From Anaerocolumna sp. AGMB13025 (GTDB lineage: Bacteria > Bacillota > Clostridia > Lachnospirales > Lachnospiraceae), in NCBI RefSeq assembly GCF_029689925.1, contig NZ_CP121445.1:182001-246000 (forward strand): DNA of 64,000 bases, given 5' to 3'. Every line of letters begins with the position of its first letter. The stretch's first letter is position 1. Below, piece by piece: positions 17,070 through 24,351 of the stretch. The notes beneath the pieces were generated by a model, which had not been told where the DNA came from, did not search any database, and worked only from the letters and a program-made list of their open reading frames with translations. The translations under genes were made by a program, and so were the position numbers.

Positions 17070-17255
17070 GCTATGTTTCATAAGCTTAGGATTCTGAGCC
17101 TAGAATTCACTAATTTTTTATGCGGTAAAGCAAGACCCAAAAAAGCACAAACTCCTTGCGATGCTCGTCAAACAGTGTGCATTTTGAGTCTGAACCACCT
17201 GAAAAAGTCATAAGTGAATTTTCAGACTCAGAATAAAGCACTTATGAAACATGGC
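17070..17255. mobile_element. MITE-like 186-bp element with about 41-bp imperfect inverted ends
   Basis: The left end (17070-17110) and the reverse complement of the right end (17214-17255) share GTTTCATAAG, ATTCTGAG and AATTCAC blocks in the same order. The interior has no ORF. No clear target-site duplication was seen. The size and long inverted ends fit a non-autonomous element or a large RNA hairpin. Confidence 0.6.
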
Positions 17256-17634
17256 ATAATCATGCTTTCAATTCAGATTTTGGGATGATTTTATCAAGTG
17301 TTTTTAGTTTATTTACCTCGAAGTTTGAGTTAACTAATTAATTATGTCCAAACAAAGCATATCATAAAAACAATAGTATGTATAATATATAGAAACTATA
17401 AAAGTATATACTTCACCTATATCGGAATGAATCATTCTATACGACCGCCTTTTAAGAGCCAAATTAGTAGTCGACAGATAGCAGTAGAGAATCATACTTG
17501 ACGATACCTGCCAGTGATTCGCCAGTGCCTAATTGTGATAACGTTCAATCCCAGATAATACAGCGACTTAATTCTTTATTTCATAGTCTTACTTTCACCC
17601 ATCCTGGCGACTATTGCCTACTTATATGACACAT

Positions 17635-17664
17635 AAAAAAAGCATTAGCTTTTGGGCTGATGCT
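17635..17664 (-). terminator. Terminator of the 17744 gene
   Basis: On the minus strand, AGCATCAGC and GCTAATGCT pair (one mismatch), followed by TTTTTTT. It is about 80 nt downstream of the secreted-protein gene. Confidence 0.7.
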
Positions 17665-17695
17665 CTTAATGATTCTACAAAGGATAACAGGAAAA

Positions 17696-17725
17696 GCGTG
17701 ATTCTTAAAACTTATGGAATCACGC
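17696..17725 (-). terminator. Second hairpin after the 17744 gene
   Basis: A perfect 9-bp stem GCGTGATTC/GAATCACGC with a 12-nt loop lies 19 nt past the stop. Only a short TTTT follows on the minus strand, so it may be an mRNA-protecting hairpin rather than a full terminator. Confidence 0.55.
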
Positions 17726-17743
17726 GGGAAGAATAAAAGATGC

Positions 17744-18379
17744 TCAAGGCTTCAATTCAGCTGAATAATAATTTCTATCAAATGCTATATTTTTTAAATA
17801 ATCTTTAGCTCTTGTACTATAGGAAATGGATGAACTTTTCTTTACTTCCTTAGCTGTTTTATAAACATCTCCATGAATCCCCACAAAAATACGATTTCCA
17901 GATTCAAGTTTATAAAAAATATCACCTATAAATATACACTGATCACCAGTTTTAGTAAAAATAAAAGGCGAATCCAAAGAAACTATTTTAGCTGGAGCAA
18001 AAGTACTATCATCATAAAGTAATCCTAAATATATTCTTGGTTGCAATTCATAAGTATTGGAGCCAAGAAATTTATCTTTATTAAAAGTATATGCTTCCAT
18101 ATAACATATTGCATAACGTATATCTTGATTTGATTGTGAAGAAGGTTGACTATTGTCAGCTTTAAATTGATTAATTTTTTCTTTACTTATTAGATTGTTA
18201 TGCTGCATATCTGTAAGAACTTCTTGAAAGCTATAGGTATCTTCATAAGGTAAAGTGGAAAGTTCATTGATATCGACACATTTTAAGGGCACATATTTTT
18301 CTTCTACACTATTTGCGTATGTACCAAAAAACATTACTACTAATAATAATGCTGATAGTGCTATAATAATTTTCTTCAC
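17744..18379 (-). CDS. Secreted or membrane-anchored protein of unknown function
   Basis: A 211-residue protein with a clear N-terminal hydrophobic segment (KKIIIALSALLLVVMFFGTYA), which is a signal peptide or single anchor. No lipobox Cys is present. The rest is a soluble, beta-rich-looking domain without recognisable catalytic motifs. AAGGAGA precedes the ATG. It stands alone between terminators. I do not recognise the family. Confidence 0.7.
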   Translation of the reverse strand: MKKIIIALSALLLVVMFFGTYANSVEEKYVPLKCVDINELSTLPYEDTYSFQEVLTDMQHNNLISKEKINQFKADNSQPSSQSNQDIRYAICYMEAYTFNKDKFLGSNTYELQPRIYLGLLYDDSTFAPAKIVSLDSPFIFTKTGDQCIFIGDIFYKLESGNRIFVGIHGDVYKTAKEVKKSSSISYSTRAKDYLKNIAFDRNYYSAELKP

Positions 18380-18490
18380 TTCTATCTCCTTAATGAAACA
18401 GATAGCACGGTTAGTTAAGTAAATTATAACAGAATAATTATATTAACACAATTTTTTACAGAGCTTCTTTAGTTTTTGTTTTGACTTAAA

Positions 18491-18525
18491 CAAAAAAGGG
18501 GAAACCCATATATTAAAGGTTTCCC
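18491..18525 (-). terminator. Terminator downstream of tRNA-Gly
   Basis: On the minus strand GGGAAACC and GGTTTCCC(C) pair and are followed by TTTTTTG. The hairpin ends the tRNA transcript about 15 nt after its 3' end. Confidence 0.85.
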
Positions 18526-18540
18526 ATACATTTCATCTAA

Positions 18541-18610
18541 GCGGATAACGGGAATCGAACCCGCATCTCAAGCTTGGGAAGCTCGCATTCTACCACTGAA
18601 CCATATCCGC
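18541..18610 (-). tRNA. tRNA-Gly, anticodon CCC
   Basis: The reverse complement folds into a full cloverleaf of 70 nt: acceptor GCGGATA/TATCCGC, D arm GTTC/GAAT, anticodon stem CGAGC/GCTTG with loop TTCCCAA (anticodon CCC), and T arm GCGGG/CCCGT with loop TTCGATT. CCA is not encoded. It decodes GGG. It is a single gene, not in a tRNA array, with no integrase or obvious attachment duplication beside it. Confidence 0.95.
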
Positions 18611-18821
18611 AGGATTACTTCCACATATGAAATTTATATCCATACTTGTATATTATATAGCTAATTTATTCCATTTACAATATAATTTTTCAATAATTTT
18701 AAATTTATAGCTTCCATATCCAATGTTGATCTGTCGCGCCATTGGGCCCAACCATAGACTGTTCTAACTTAAGAACCGCCCAGCCCTCTTTAATCTCTTA
18801 TCCTAACCGCTTGAATTTTAG

Positions 18822-18858
18822 TATAGTATTTACGGGGAAAAACCCGGTAAATACTATA
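18822..18858 (-). terminator. Terminator of the ABC exporter operon
   Basis: TATAGTATTTACGGG pairs with CCCGGTAAATACTATA around a short A-rich loop, about 40 nt past the exporter stop. There is no long T-run, but the stem is very stable. Confidence 0.7.
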
Positions 18859-18896
18859 TAAAAACTGCACTCTGCCAGATTTAGAAGCGTTCCGCT

Positions 18897-20693
18897 TTAT
18901 CCCCAAATCTCTTTCATTTCATTACAACTTATCAACAATTCCTCTAATTTACCCACTGCCGCAATCCGGCCCTCCTTCATAACAATGATCTGGTCTGCCT
19001 GTTTTAGTGCACCTCTACGGTTGGATACTACAAGGCAGGCAGCAGGGCGGTTATGAAATAACCTGCTCCATAATTTATTTTCCGTTTCCACGTCCAGAGC
19101 ACTGGAGATATCATCAAAGACCAGAAGTTCCGCTGTTCTGGCAAACATTCGGGCTACGGCAACTCTTTGTATCTGTCCGCCGGAGAGTTTTACGCCTTTG
19201 GGACCGATTACGGTTTCCAGTCCGTTTTCCAGTTCCGTTAGATCCGTCTCCAAAACCGCCGAGTAAAGGGAAGCCTCCAGGTCAACTTCCTCTTCCTTTA
19301 ATCCGAACAGGATATTATTTTTAATGCTGTCACTGAACAGGTTAGGTATCTGGGGAGTGTAGGCACAATGGGGCGTTACGAAGAATTCGGAATCCGTTAC
19401 CGGTTTGCCGTTCCACTTAATACTGCCTTTTTCAGCGGGCAATAATCCTAGAAGTACTTTTAATAAGGTGGATTTACCGGAGCCAATCCGTCCGGTAATG
19501 ACCGTAAACGAACCGTTCTTTAAATTAAAATGAATATCTTCTATACCATTACCGGAAGATTCATATTTATATGTCAGCCCCTCTACGGATAACTCATTTA
19601 GTTCATTCCTCTCAAATGCCTGATTTGCAGCACTTTGCTGAGGTTTTGTTTTCAGATAAAGTTCCTTATGTGCTACCGCTTTGTCAGGGGTATCCTCCTG
19701 CATTAATTCTGCAATCCGAAGAAATGATATCTTTGCCTGTCTGTTATTGGCAATAAAGCTCCCAAAAAAACTGGTAAAATCAGATATAAAATTCAGATAA
19801 TAGATAAAGAGGGACAATTCGCCCACTGTCATGGCTCCACTTTTCATAGAGCCTGCCGCAAGTAAAAGTATAAAACCGGTTCCAATACTTACGGTATTGT
19901 AAAAGACAGAGTAAAGGGTCTGGGTCAGCAAAGTGTCTTTTAACATCATTTTGTGACGTTTCCGGTTTAGTTCTTCCAGGTGGCGGGTTACGTTTTCTTC
20001 TTCTCCGGCTACTTTGATGGCCTGGACGGCTGAGAATATTTCACCCATGGCACCGGTTACCAGTCCCGTGGCTTCTCTGGAAGCCTCTCTGTATTTCAGG
20101 AGTTTGGAGCGAAGCATCTGGACGAGGGCTACCACTGCTACTAAAGGGGTAAATACAAACAGGGTTATTCTGGCATTAATGCTAACCATTATAGTAACTG
20201 CAACAATTACAAACACTACATTTCCTATAAAGTCCAGAGTCCAGCTGATGGAATTCTCAATGGTTCCGGCATCATCCCGGAAGCAGTTTAAGGCTTCCCC
20301 CTGGGAACAGGGCATGGAATTCGCCCCGGGCTTTTTTAAGATACCTTCAAACATATTTCTTCTTAGCAGCCCACTCATGATAAAACGGTGAGTATTATCC
20401 GCCATAGCGCCGAAATGAATGTTTATCATTCTGCCGGCGGCATAGGCTATTGTTACTGCAATAATACTTAGCAGATTCAGGGTAAATTGTTCCCCTGGAA
20501 TTAAGATATTAAAAAAATGATTAAAGATAAGACCCAATATAAGGGGTTCCACATGAATCAATGCCCAAAGAAAGCAGTTTAGAGTATATAATCCTGATTT
20601 ATAAGTCATCATTTTCCAAAACAAAGGCAGGACAGAGATTTTCTTAAGCTTAGCTGAGTTGTCCGTACCGTCATGAAGAGTATTTGTTTCCAT
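18897..20693 (-). CDS. Heterodimeric ABC multidrug-type exporter, subunit with degenerate catalytic site
   Basis: A 598-residue half-transporter with six membrane segments and a C-terminal ATPase. Walker A (GRIGSGKST) and the signature (LSGGQIQ) are canonical. Walker B ends in FDD instead of DE, so the catalytic Glu is Asp, and the switch His is missing (VVSNRRGAL). This is the pattern of the non-hydrolysing site in heterodimeric exporters such as BmrCD or TM287/288. The partner subunit, encoded upstream, has an off-consensus signature (MSSGE), which contributes to that same site. The start overlaps the partner's stop by one base (TAATG). The probable role is efflux of drugs or toxic amphiphiles. 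It is co-transcribed from the attenuator leader at 22822-23021. Confidence 0.9.
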   Translation of the reverse strand: METNTLHDGTDNSAKLKKISVLPLFWKMMTYKSGLYTLNCFLWALIHVEPLILGLIFNHFFNILIPGEQFTLNLLSIIAVTIAYAAGRMINIHFGAMADNTHRFIMSGLLRRNMFEGILKKPGANSMPCSQGEALNCFRDDAGTIENSISWTLDFIGNVVFVIVAVTIMVSINARITLFVFTPLVAVVALVQMLRSKLLKYREASREATGLVTGAMGEIFSAVQAIKVAGEEENVTRHLEELNRKRHKMMLKDTLLTQTLYSVFYNTVSIGTGFILLLAAGSMKSGAMTVGELSLFIYYLNFISDFTSFFGSFIANNRQAKISFLRIAELMQEDTPDKAVAHKELYLKTKPQQSAANQAFERNELNELSVEGLTYKYESSGNGIEDIHFNLKNGSFTVITGRIGSGKSTLLKVLLGLLPAEKGSIKWNGKPVTDSEFFVTPHCAYTPQIPNLFSDSIKNNILFGLKEEEVDLEASLYSAVLETDLTELENGLETVIGPKGVKLSGGQIQRVAVARMFARTAELLVFDDISSALDVETENKLWSRLFHNRPAACLVVSNRRGALKQADQIIVMKEGRIAAVGKLEELLISCNEMKEIWG

Positions 20694-22492
20694 TAAACCA
20701 GCACCTCCTCGATACCGTATCGTAGTAATTCATTTAGTTTGGAATCTGCCTTTTGTAACAGGTGTTCCCGTTTCCCGTATTCTAGCATAGCGCCCCTTTC
20801 TAAAATCAAAATATCATCAGCCTGTTCTACGGTTTTAAGTCTGTGGGCAATAATGATGCAGGCCCTGCCTTCCATAAGTTTATTAAGAGCCTGGTCCACC
20901 AGCCGTTCCGTTATAGGGTCAAGTCTTGCTGAAGCTTCATCCAGTATCACTAATTTTGGATTCTTTAAAAATAGCCGTACTAAGGTTAAGAGCTGTGCTT
21001 CGCCGGAGGACATTCCTCCCCCGGACTGTATCAGGGTATCAAGACCATCACTTAAATTCTCATACCAGTCTTTTAAACCCATTTCATAAATCGTTCGGGT
21101 AATCAGAGAATCATCAATTGCGGTATTAAAAAATGTAATGTTATCCCGTACACTGGCATGGAATAACTGTACCTCCTGGGTCACATAGGCAATTTGGTTT
21201 CTTAATTCCTCCTGACTGATGCTTTTTAATGGTTTGTTATTCAGATAAATACTGCCGGCTCCCGGGTCATAGAATCTTACGATAAGCCTTGCCAGGGTGG
21301 ATTTTCCACAGCCGGTATGACCAAGGATTCCAAGGATTTTACCCGTTTGAAGGGAAAAGGATATGTTAGTTAAAACCGGTAAGTTATCTTCATATTCAAA
21401 TGACACCTGCTTAAGGCTTAGTGCAGTATCAGATTGTTTATATGCATTTACCGGAGAGTGGCAGGAGGATACTAGGGATACTTCAGGTTCTTTGCTGGTA
21501 TCTAAAGCCTCTGTTGTTTCAATTTTTGATTTTATCTGGAATAACTCCTCCATACGAAGGATACTGGCAGATGCCTTTTGGATATCCAGCAGTTGTTCCC
21601 TTAATTGTTCCAGAGGTTTTTCCAACAGCTGGATGTAGTTAATCATAAGGTAAACCATACCAATAGAGATCCTTCTTGTATACCACAAATATCCCCCCAA
21701 GGCAAAGATCATGACATTACCTGCTCCGAAGACACCTTCTAAAGTAATCCAGATTTTGTAACCGGACAGGAAGGCTTTTAACTGTACGGGCAGCCATTTT
21801 CTTAGCAGGTGGTAGAAACGCTCCATAACATAAGGTCTGGCACCGTTGGTCTGAATATCCTCGGTACTGCCTAGATGTTCCCCTAAAAATCCATAAAACC
21901 GGGCATTGAGCTCCCGCTCTTTCCCAAAGTTATCAACTGCACCACCCTGAGTTTTCCACATAACCGCCAGGGAAAAAAGCAGAAAGAGGAAAAAGAAGAC
22001 TCCCACTACCGGGCTTTGGATAGTCAGGATGAGAATAATACCGCCCATTAAAAGAATATTGTTAATAAAACTTACAAAGAGTTTGGAAAAAAAGTTAAAT
22101 AAGGCGGTTACGTCACCATCGATCCGTTCTACAATCTCCCCGGACTGGTGTTCCTTAAAAAAAGTCATATCAAGACTCAGACAATGCTTTACTAAGTCAA
22201 GCCGGAGGGAATTGGTTGCCCTCCAGCCGATGTTCTGGCTGAAAAAGGTAGACCCCACAGCCAGGACCTGCTGGATTAATGCAGATAGGATAAATAATAC
22301 TGCAGCAATAAACAGGGTATCCATTGGTTTCTGTTTCTCTATTCCATCAATAAAATACCGGACTATTTGTGGGTTAAGCAACTGGATTATTATGCTTGCA
22401 CCCATAATCAGGCTTAAGAATAGTAATTGCAATTTACAGTTCTTTAAATATTTGGTTAATAAACCAGTGTAATTTTTTATATACTTTTTCAT
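20693..22492 (-). CDS. Heterodimeric ABC multidrug-type exporter, hydrolytic subunit
   Basis: A 599-residue half-transporter with six membrane segments in the first 310 residues. The ATPase domain shows Walker A GHTGCGKST, Walker B with catalytic Glu (LVILDEASARLD) and a switch His (IIIAHRLKT), so this subunit supplies the active site. Its signature reads MSSGEAQ rather than LSGGQ, which matches the defect of the partner subunit. GGAG precedes the ATG. The gene is preceded by an 830-nt region with a leader peptide, two terminators and two copies of element B. This makes it probable that expression is induced by ribosome-affecting compounds, as known for Bacillus subtilis bmrCD; that is inference. 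Confidence 0.92.
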   Translation of the reverse strand: MKKYIKNYTGLLTKYLKNCKLQLLFLSLIMGASIIIQLLNPQIVRYFIDGIEKQKPMDTLFIAAVLFILSALIQQVLAVGSTFFSQNIGWRATNSLRLDLVKHCLSLDMTFFKEHQSGEIVERIDGDVTALFNFFSKLFVSFINNILLMGGIILILTIQSPVVGVFFFLFLLFSLAVMWKTQGGAVDNFGKERELNARFYGFLGEHLGSTEDIQTNGARPYVMERFYHLLRKWLPVQLKAFLSGYKIWITLEGVFGAGNVMIFALGGYLWYTRRISIGMVYLMINYIQLLEKPLEQLREQLLDIQKASASILRMEELFQIKSKIETTEALDTSKEPEVSLVSSCHSPVNAYKQSDTALSLKQVSFEYEDNLPVLTNISFSLQTGKILGILGHTGCGKSTLARLIVRFYDPGAGSIYLNNKPLKSISQEELRNQIAYVTQEVQLFHASVRDNITFFNTAIDDSLITRTIYEMGLKDWYENLSDGLDTLIQSGGGMSSGEAQLLTLVRLFLKNPKLVILDEASARLDPITERLVDQALNKLMEGRACIIIAHRLKTVEQADDILILERGAMLEYGKREHLLQKADSKLNELLRYGIEEVLV

Positions 22493-22565
22493 AAAATCTC
22501 CATTCCGCCACCAAGGGGCGGCATAAATAGTAAGTTAAAAATAATAGCTATCTGACCTGTCAGGC

Positions 22566-22820
22566 AGGAACAAAGAGTCTGGCTCGCCAGACTCTGGCGC
22601 TGATGCGCTGTCACGATAGTGACAAATTCCTTGGCGCGTCATGTGCATCCTCCCGGAGGGTTTTTTATCGAATAGGAGCACTTTCTTATTCGAGGAACAA
22701 AGAGTCTGGCTCGCCAGACTCTGGCGCTGATGCGCTGTCACGATAGTGACAAATTCCTTGGCGCGTCATGTGCATCCTCCCGGAGGGTTTTTTATCGAAT
22801 AGGAGCACTTTCTTATTCGA
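22566..22820 (-). repeat. Structured element B, two tandem copies of 127 bp
   Basis: Copies at 22566-22692 and 22693-22819 are essentially identical. On the minus strand each holds a hairpin TCGAATA/TATTCGA, then CCCTCCGGGAGG, then GGATGCACATG, a hairpin TTGTCACTATCGTGACA, and a hairpin AGAGTCTGG/CCAGACTCT ending in TTTGTT. They form the distal part of the exporter leader. A diverged single copy lies at 50804-50922. Confidence 0.9.
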
Positions 22821-22821
22821 T

Positions 22822-22853
22822 AAAAAAGCCACAGGCGGAAAACACCTGTGGCT
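22822..22853 (-). terminator. Leader terminator 2 of the ABC exporter
   Basis: On the minus strand GCCACAGG pairs with CCTGTGGC and is followed by TTTTTT. It stands inside the exporter leader, directly before element B, where it would stop transcription before the genes unless overridden. Confidence 0.85.
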
Positions 22854-22893
22854 CCCAGATATAAAAACAATCCGGCTTATGGTTTTTTGACAT

Positions 22894-22925
22894 AAAAAAA
22901 CCCCAGGTTAAGCACAACCTGGGGC
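22894..22925 (-). terminator. Leader terminator 1 of the ABC exporter, overlapping the leader-peptide stop
   Basis: CCCCAGGTT (minus strand) pairs perfectly with AACCTGGGG and is followed by TTTTTTT. The leader-peptide stop codon TAA lies at 22908-22910 inside the hairpin, so a ribosome near the end of the leader ORF would prevent the hairpin from forming. This is the geometry expected for translation-coupled attenuation. Confidence 0.85.
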
Positions 22926-23021
22926 TATCTGCATATATGTTATAATCTGCGTCATATCCTTATATAGGCCGGTCATGCGGGTAATATTTTGTTGATTTGT
23001 GTTTCTTATTAAAATAATCAT
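22908..23021 (-). CDS. Leader peptide (37 residues) of the ABC exporter operon
   Basis: A short frame with a strong AAGGAGG site 8 nt before the ATG at 23021. The product begins MIILIRNTNQQ and ends QIAPGCA. It has no known function as a peptide. Its stop codon is buried in the first leader terminator, so its translation probably controls terminator folding. In Bacillus subtilis the BmrCD exporter is preceded by the translated attenuator bmrB, and this looks like a functional analogue, though I saw no sequence reason to call it a homologue. It is too short for usual gene finders. Confidence 0.7.
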   Translation of the reverse strand: MIILIRNTNQQNITRMTGLYKDMTQIITYMQIAPGCA

Positions 23022-23313
23022 TTTGCCTGACCTCCTTTTTTAATTTTTTCTACTGTATAAAGTTACCATTTATCATTCGGTTTTGCAAGTTATAATAATA
23101 AAATAAATGATGTTTGTTAAAGTTTACTAAAAATACCAGGAGGGGCTCCGGGTATTTCTGTCTGAAAGATACAAGGATTTACACTTGACTTTTGGGTTCA
23201 TATAAGCTAAAATACATTTGACATTACAGGTGACAAGACAGACAAGTATACAAAAAATCAAAACGGTAAAAAAGCTGTTCCACTTAACTTCAAACGAAAG
23301 TCAGGAGGATTTT

Positions 23314-23880
23314 ATGAATCGGAACTACAAATTACAAACAATGACGATTGCAGCCTTACTTAGTGCAATCGGGATATTAATTCCCATGTATGCACCCAAG
23401 ATTGTGATTCCACCGGCATCTTACACCCTGGCAAGTCATGTGCCGATCTTCATTGCCATGTTCATCTCACCCTTTGTAGCAATTGCAGTGGCAATCATCA
23501 GCGGGTTTGGATTCTTAATTGCCGGCTTTCCTCTTGTAATTGTACTGCGTGCTTTTAGTCATATCGTATTTGCAACTGTTGGTGGATTTATCCTTAAGAA
23601 ATATGGGAATTTACTCAGTACAACAAAAAGCACTGTTTTATTCGGTTTATTTGTATCCCTAATCCATGCGGTGTTTGAGGTAGGGGTAGTAACTTTCTTT
23701 TATTGGGGAACAGCGATGCCAAGTACTTATTATGATAAGGGCTATTTAGCAACCGTAATCGGTCTTGTGGGTGTGGGAACCATCATTCACAGCATGGTTG
23801 ACTTTACCATTGCGTTATTTGTATGGAAACCGATCCAGAATGTTGTTTCCGTACCGGCAAGCGTAAAGAAAGTACGTTAA
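23314..23880 (+). CDS. niaX: ECF-type vitamin transporter S component, NiaX-like (niacin)
   Basis: A 188-residue membrane protein with about five to six hydrophobic segments. The pattern PKIVIPPASYTLASHVPIFIAMFISPFVA, then AGFPLVIVLRAFSHIVFA, matches my memory of the NiaX substrate-binding subunit of niacin ECF transporters. The energising EcfA/EcfT proteins are not encoded nearby, as is normal for group II ECF systems with a shared module. The ATG at 23314 is chosen over 23218 because AGGAGG stands 5-10 nt before it and hydrophobic residues begin soon after. The substrate is inferred from similarity only. A repeated GACAAG in the upstream region could be part of a NiaR-type operator, but this is weak. 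Confidence 0.75.
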   Translation: MNRNYKLQTMTIAALLSAIGILIPMYAPKIVIPPASYTLASHVPIFIAMFISPFVAIAVAIISGFGFLIAGFPLVIVLRAFSHIVFATVGGFILKKYGNLLSTTKSTVLFGLFVSLIHAVFEVGVVTFFYWGTAMPSTYYDKGYLATVIGLVGVGTIIHSMVDFTIALFVWKPIQNVVSVPASVKKVR

Positions 23881-23940
23881 TCGAAGGAAAAGTACAGGAA
23901 AAAAATTTATAATACCCAAATTTATTAACTGGTAAAAACC

Positions 23941-24131
23941 AGGTAAATACTAGGTAAAAGATGGATAAAAACTAGATAAAAACTAGACAAAAGCTGGGTA
24001 AAAACTAGAAAAAGCTAAGTAAAAGCTAAGTAAAAGCTAGATAAAAGCTAAATAAAAACTAGATAAAAACTAGATAAAAACTAAATAAAAAGATAAAAGC
24101 TAAATAAAGCGAAATAAAAGCTAGATAAAAA
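23941..24131. repeat. 11-bp tandem repeat array, about 16 imperfect units
   Basis: The consensus is CTAGATAAAAA, with variants such as CTAAGTAAAAG, CTAAATAAAAA and CTGGGTAAAAA; a few units are 10 bp or incomplete. The array lies between convergent genes. An 11-bp period is close to one helical turn, so the A-tracts would be in phase and the DNA curved. No coding potential is evident. Confidence 0.85.
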
Positions 24132-24136
24132 CGATT

Positions 24137-24165
24137 CAATAATCAGATGAAGTACCTGATTATTG
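24137..24165 (+). terminator. Hairpin after the repeat array
   Basis: CAATAATCAG (24137-24146) pairs perfectly with CTGATTATTG (24156-24165). It has no T-run, but it could end the NiaX-like transcript or the convergent MFS transcript. Confidence 0.45.
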
Positions 24166-24218
24166 GCTTAGAACTTTAAATAAAAGCATTACAAAGCTTT
24201 ATTAATAAGATACAATAT

Positions 24219-24311
24219 GAAAAAGGCCTGACCTTATATTTTACTTCCAAAATCAACAGAAACTTTAATTAGTTTCCTAAAAAGGAAGGGAAATATAGGA
24301 TCAGGCTTTTA
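24219..24311. terminator. Long inverted repeat, probable bidirectional terminator
   Basis: An arm at 24219-24248 (AAAAAGGCCTGACC...) pairs with 24284-24311 (...GGATCAGGCTTTT) over about 28 bp with a few mismatches. The loop contains a smaller hairpin AAACTTTAATTAGTTT. A-run and T-run flanks suit termination in both directions. It lies 41 bp from the MFS stop. Confidence 0.65.
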
Positions 24312-24351
24312 TAATAGTTACAAAGCGTATAAGGAAAAAAGCAGGAATCAG

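Larger units (their letters stand above)
16770..17743. other. 974-bp intergenic region without a supported gene
   Basis: No frame with a plausible start was found. The region holds the MITE-like element at 17070-17255, two terminators for the minus-strand gene at 17744, and otherwise unremarkable AT-rich sequence, possibly a decayed gene or insertion scar. Confidence 0.6.

Noticed and set aside
18541..18610. Integration site at tRNA-Gly
   Set aside because: No integrase gene and no repeated tRNA 3' end was found nearby.
22535..22741. 68-codon minus-strand ORF over element B
   Set aside because: It reads through the duplicated structured repeat and has no good start context.
23221..23255. 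NiaR operator before the niaX-like gene
   Set aside because: GACAAG is repeated, but the inverted symmetry is poor; kept only as a remark.
23941..24131. CRISPR array
   Set aside because: Units are 11 bp and directly adjacent without spacers; no cas genes are present.
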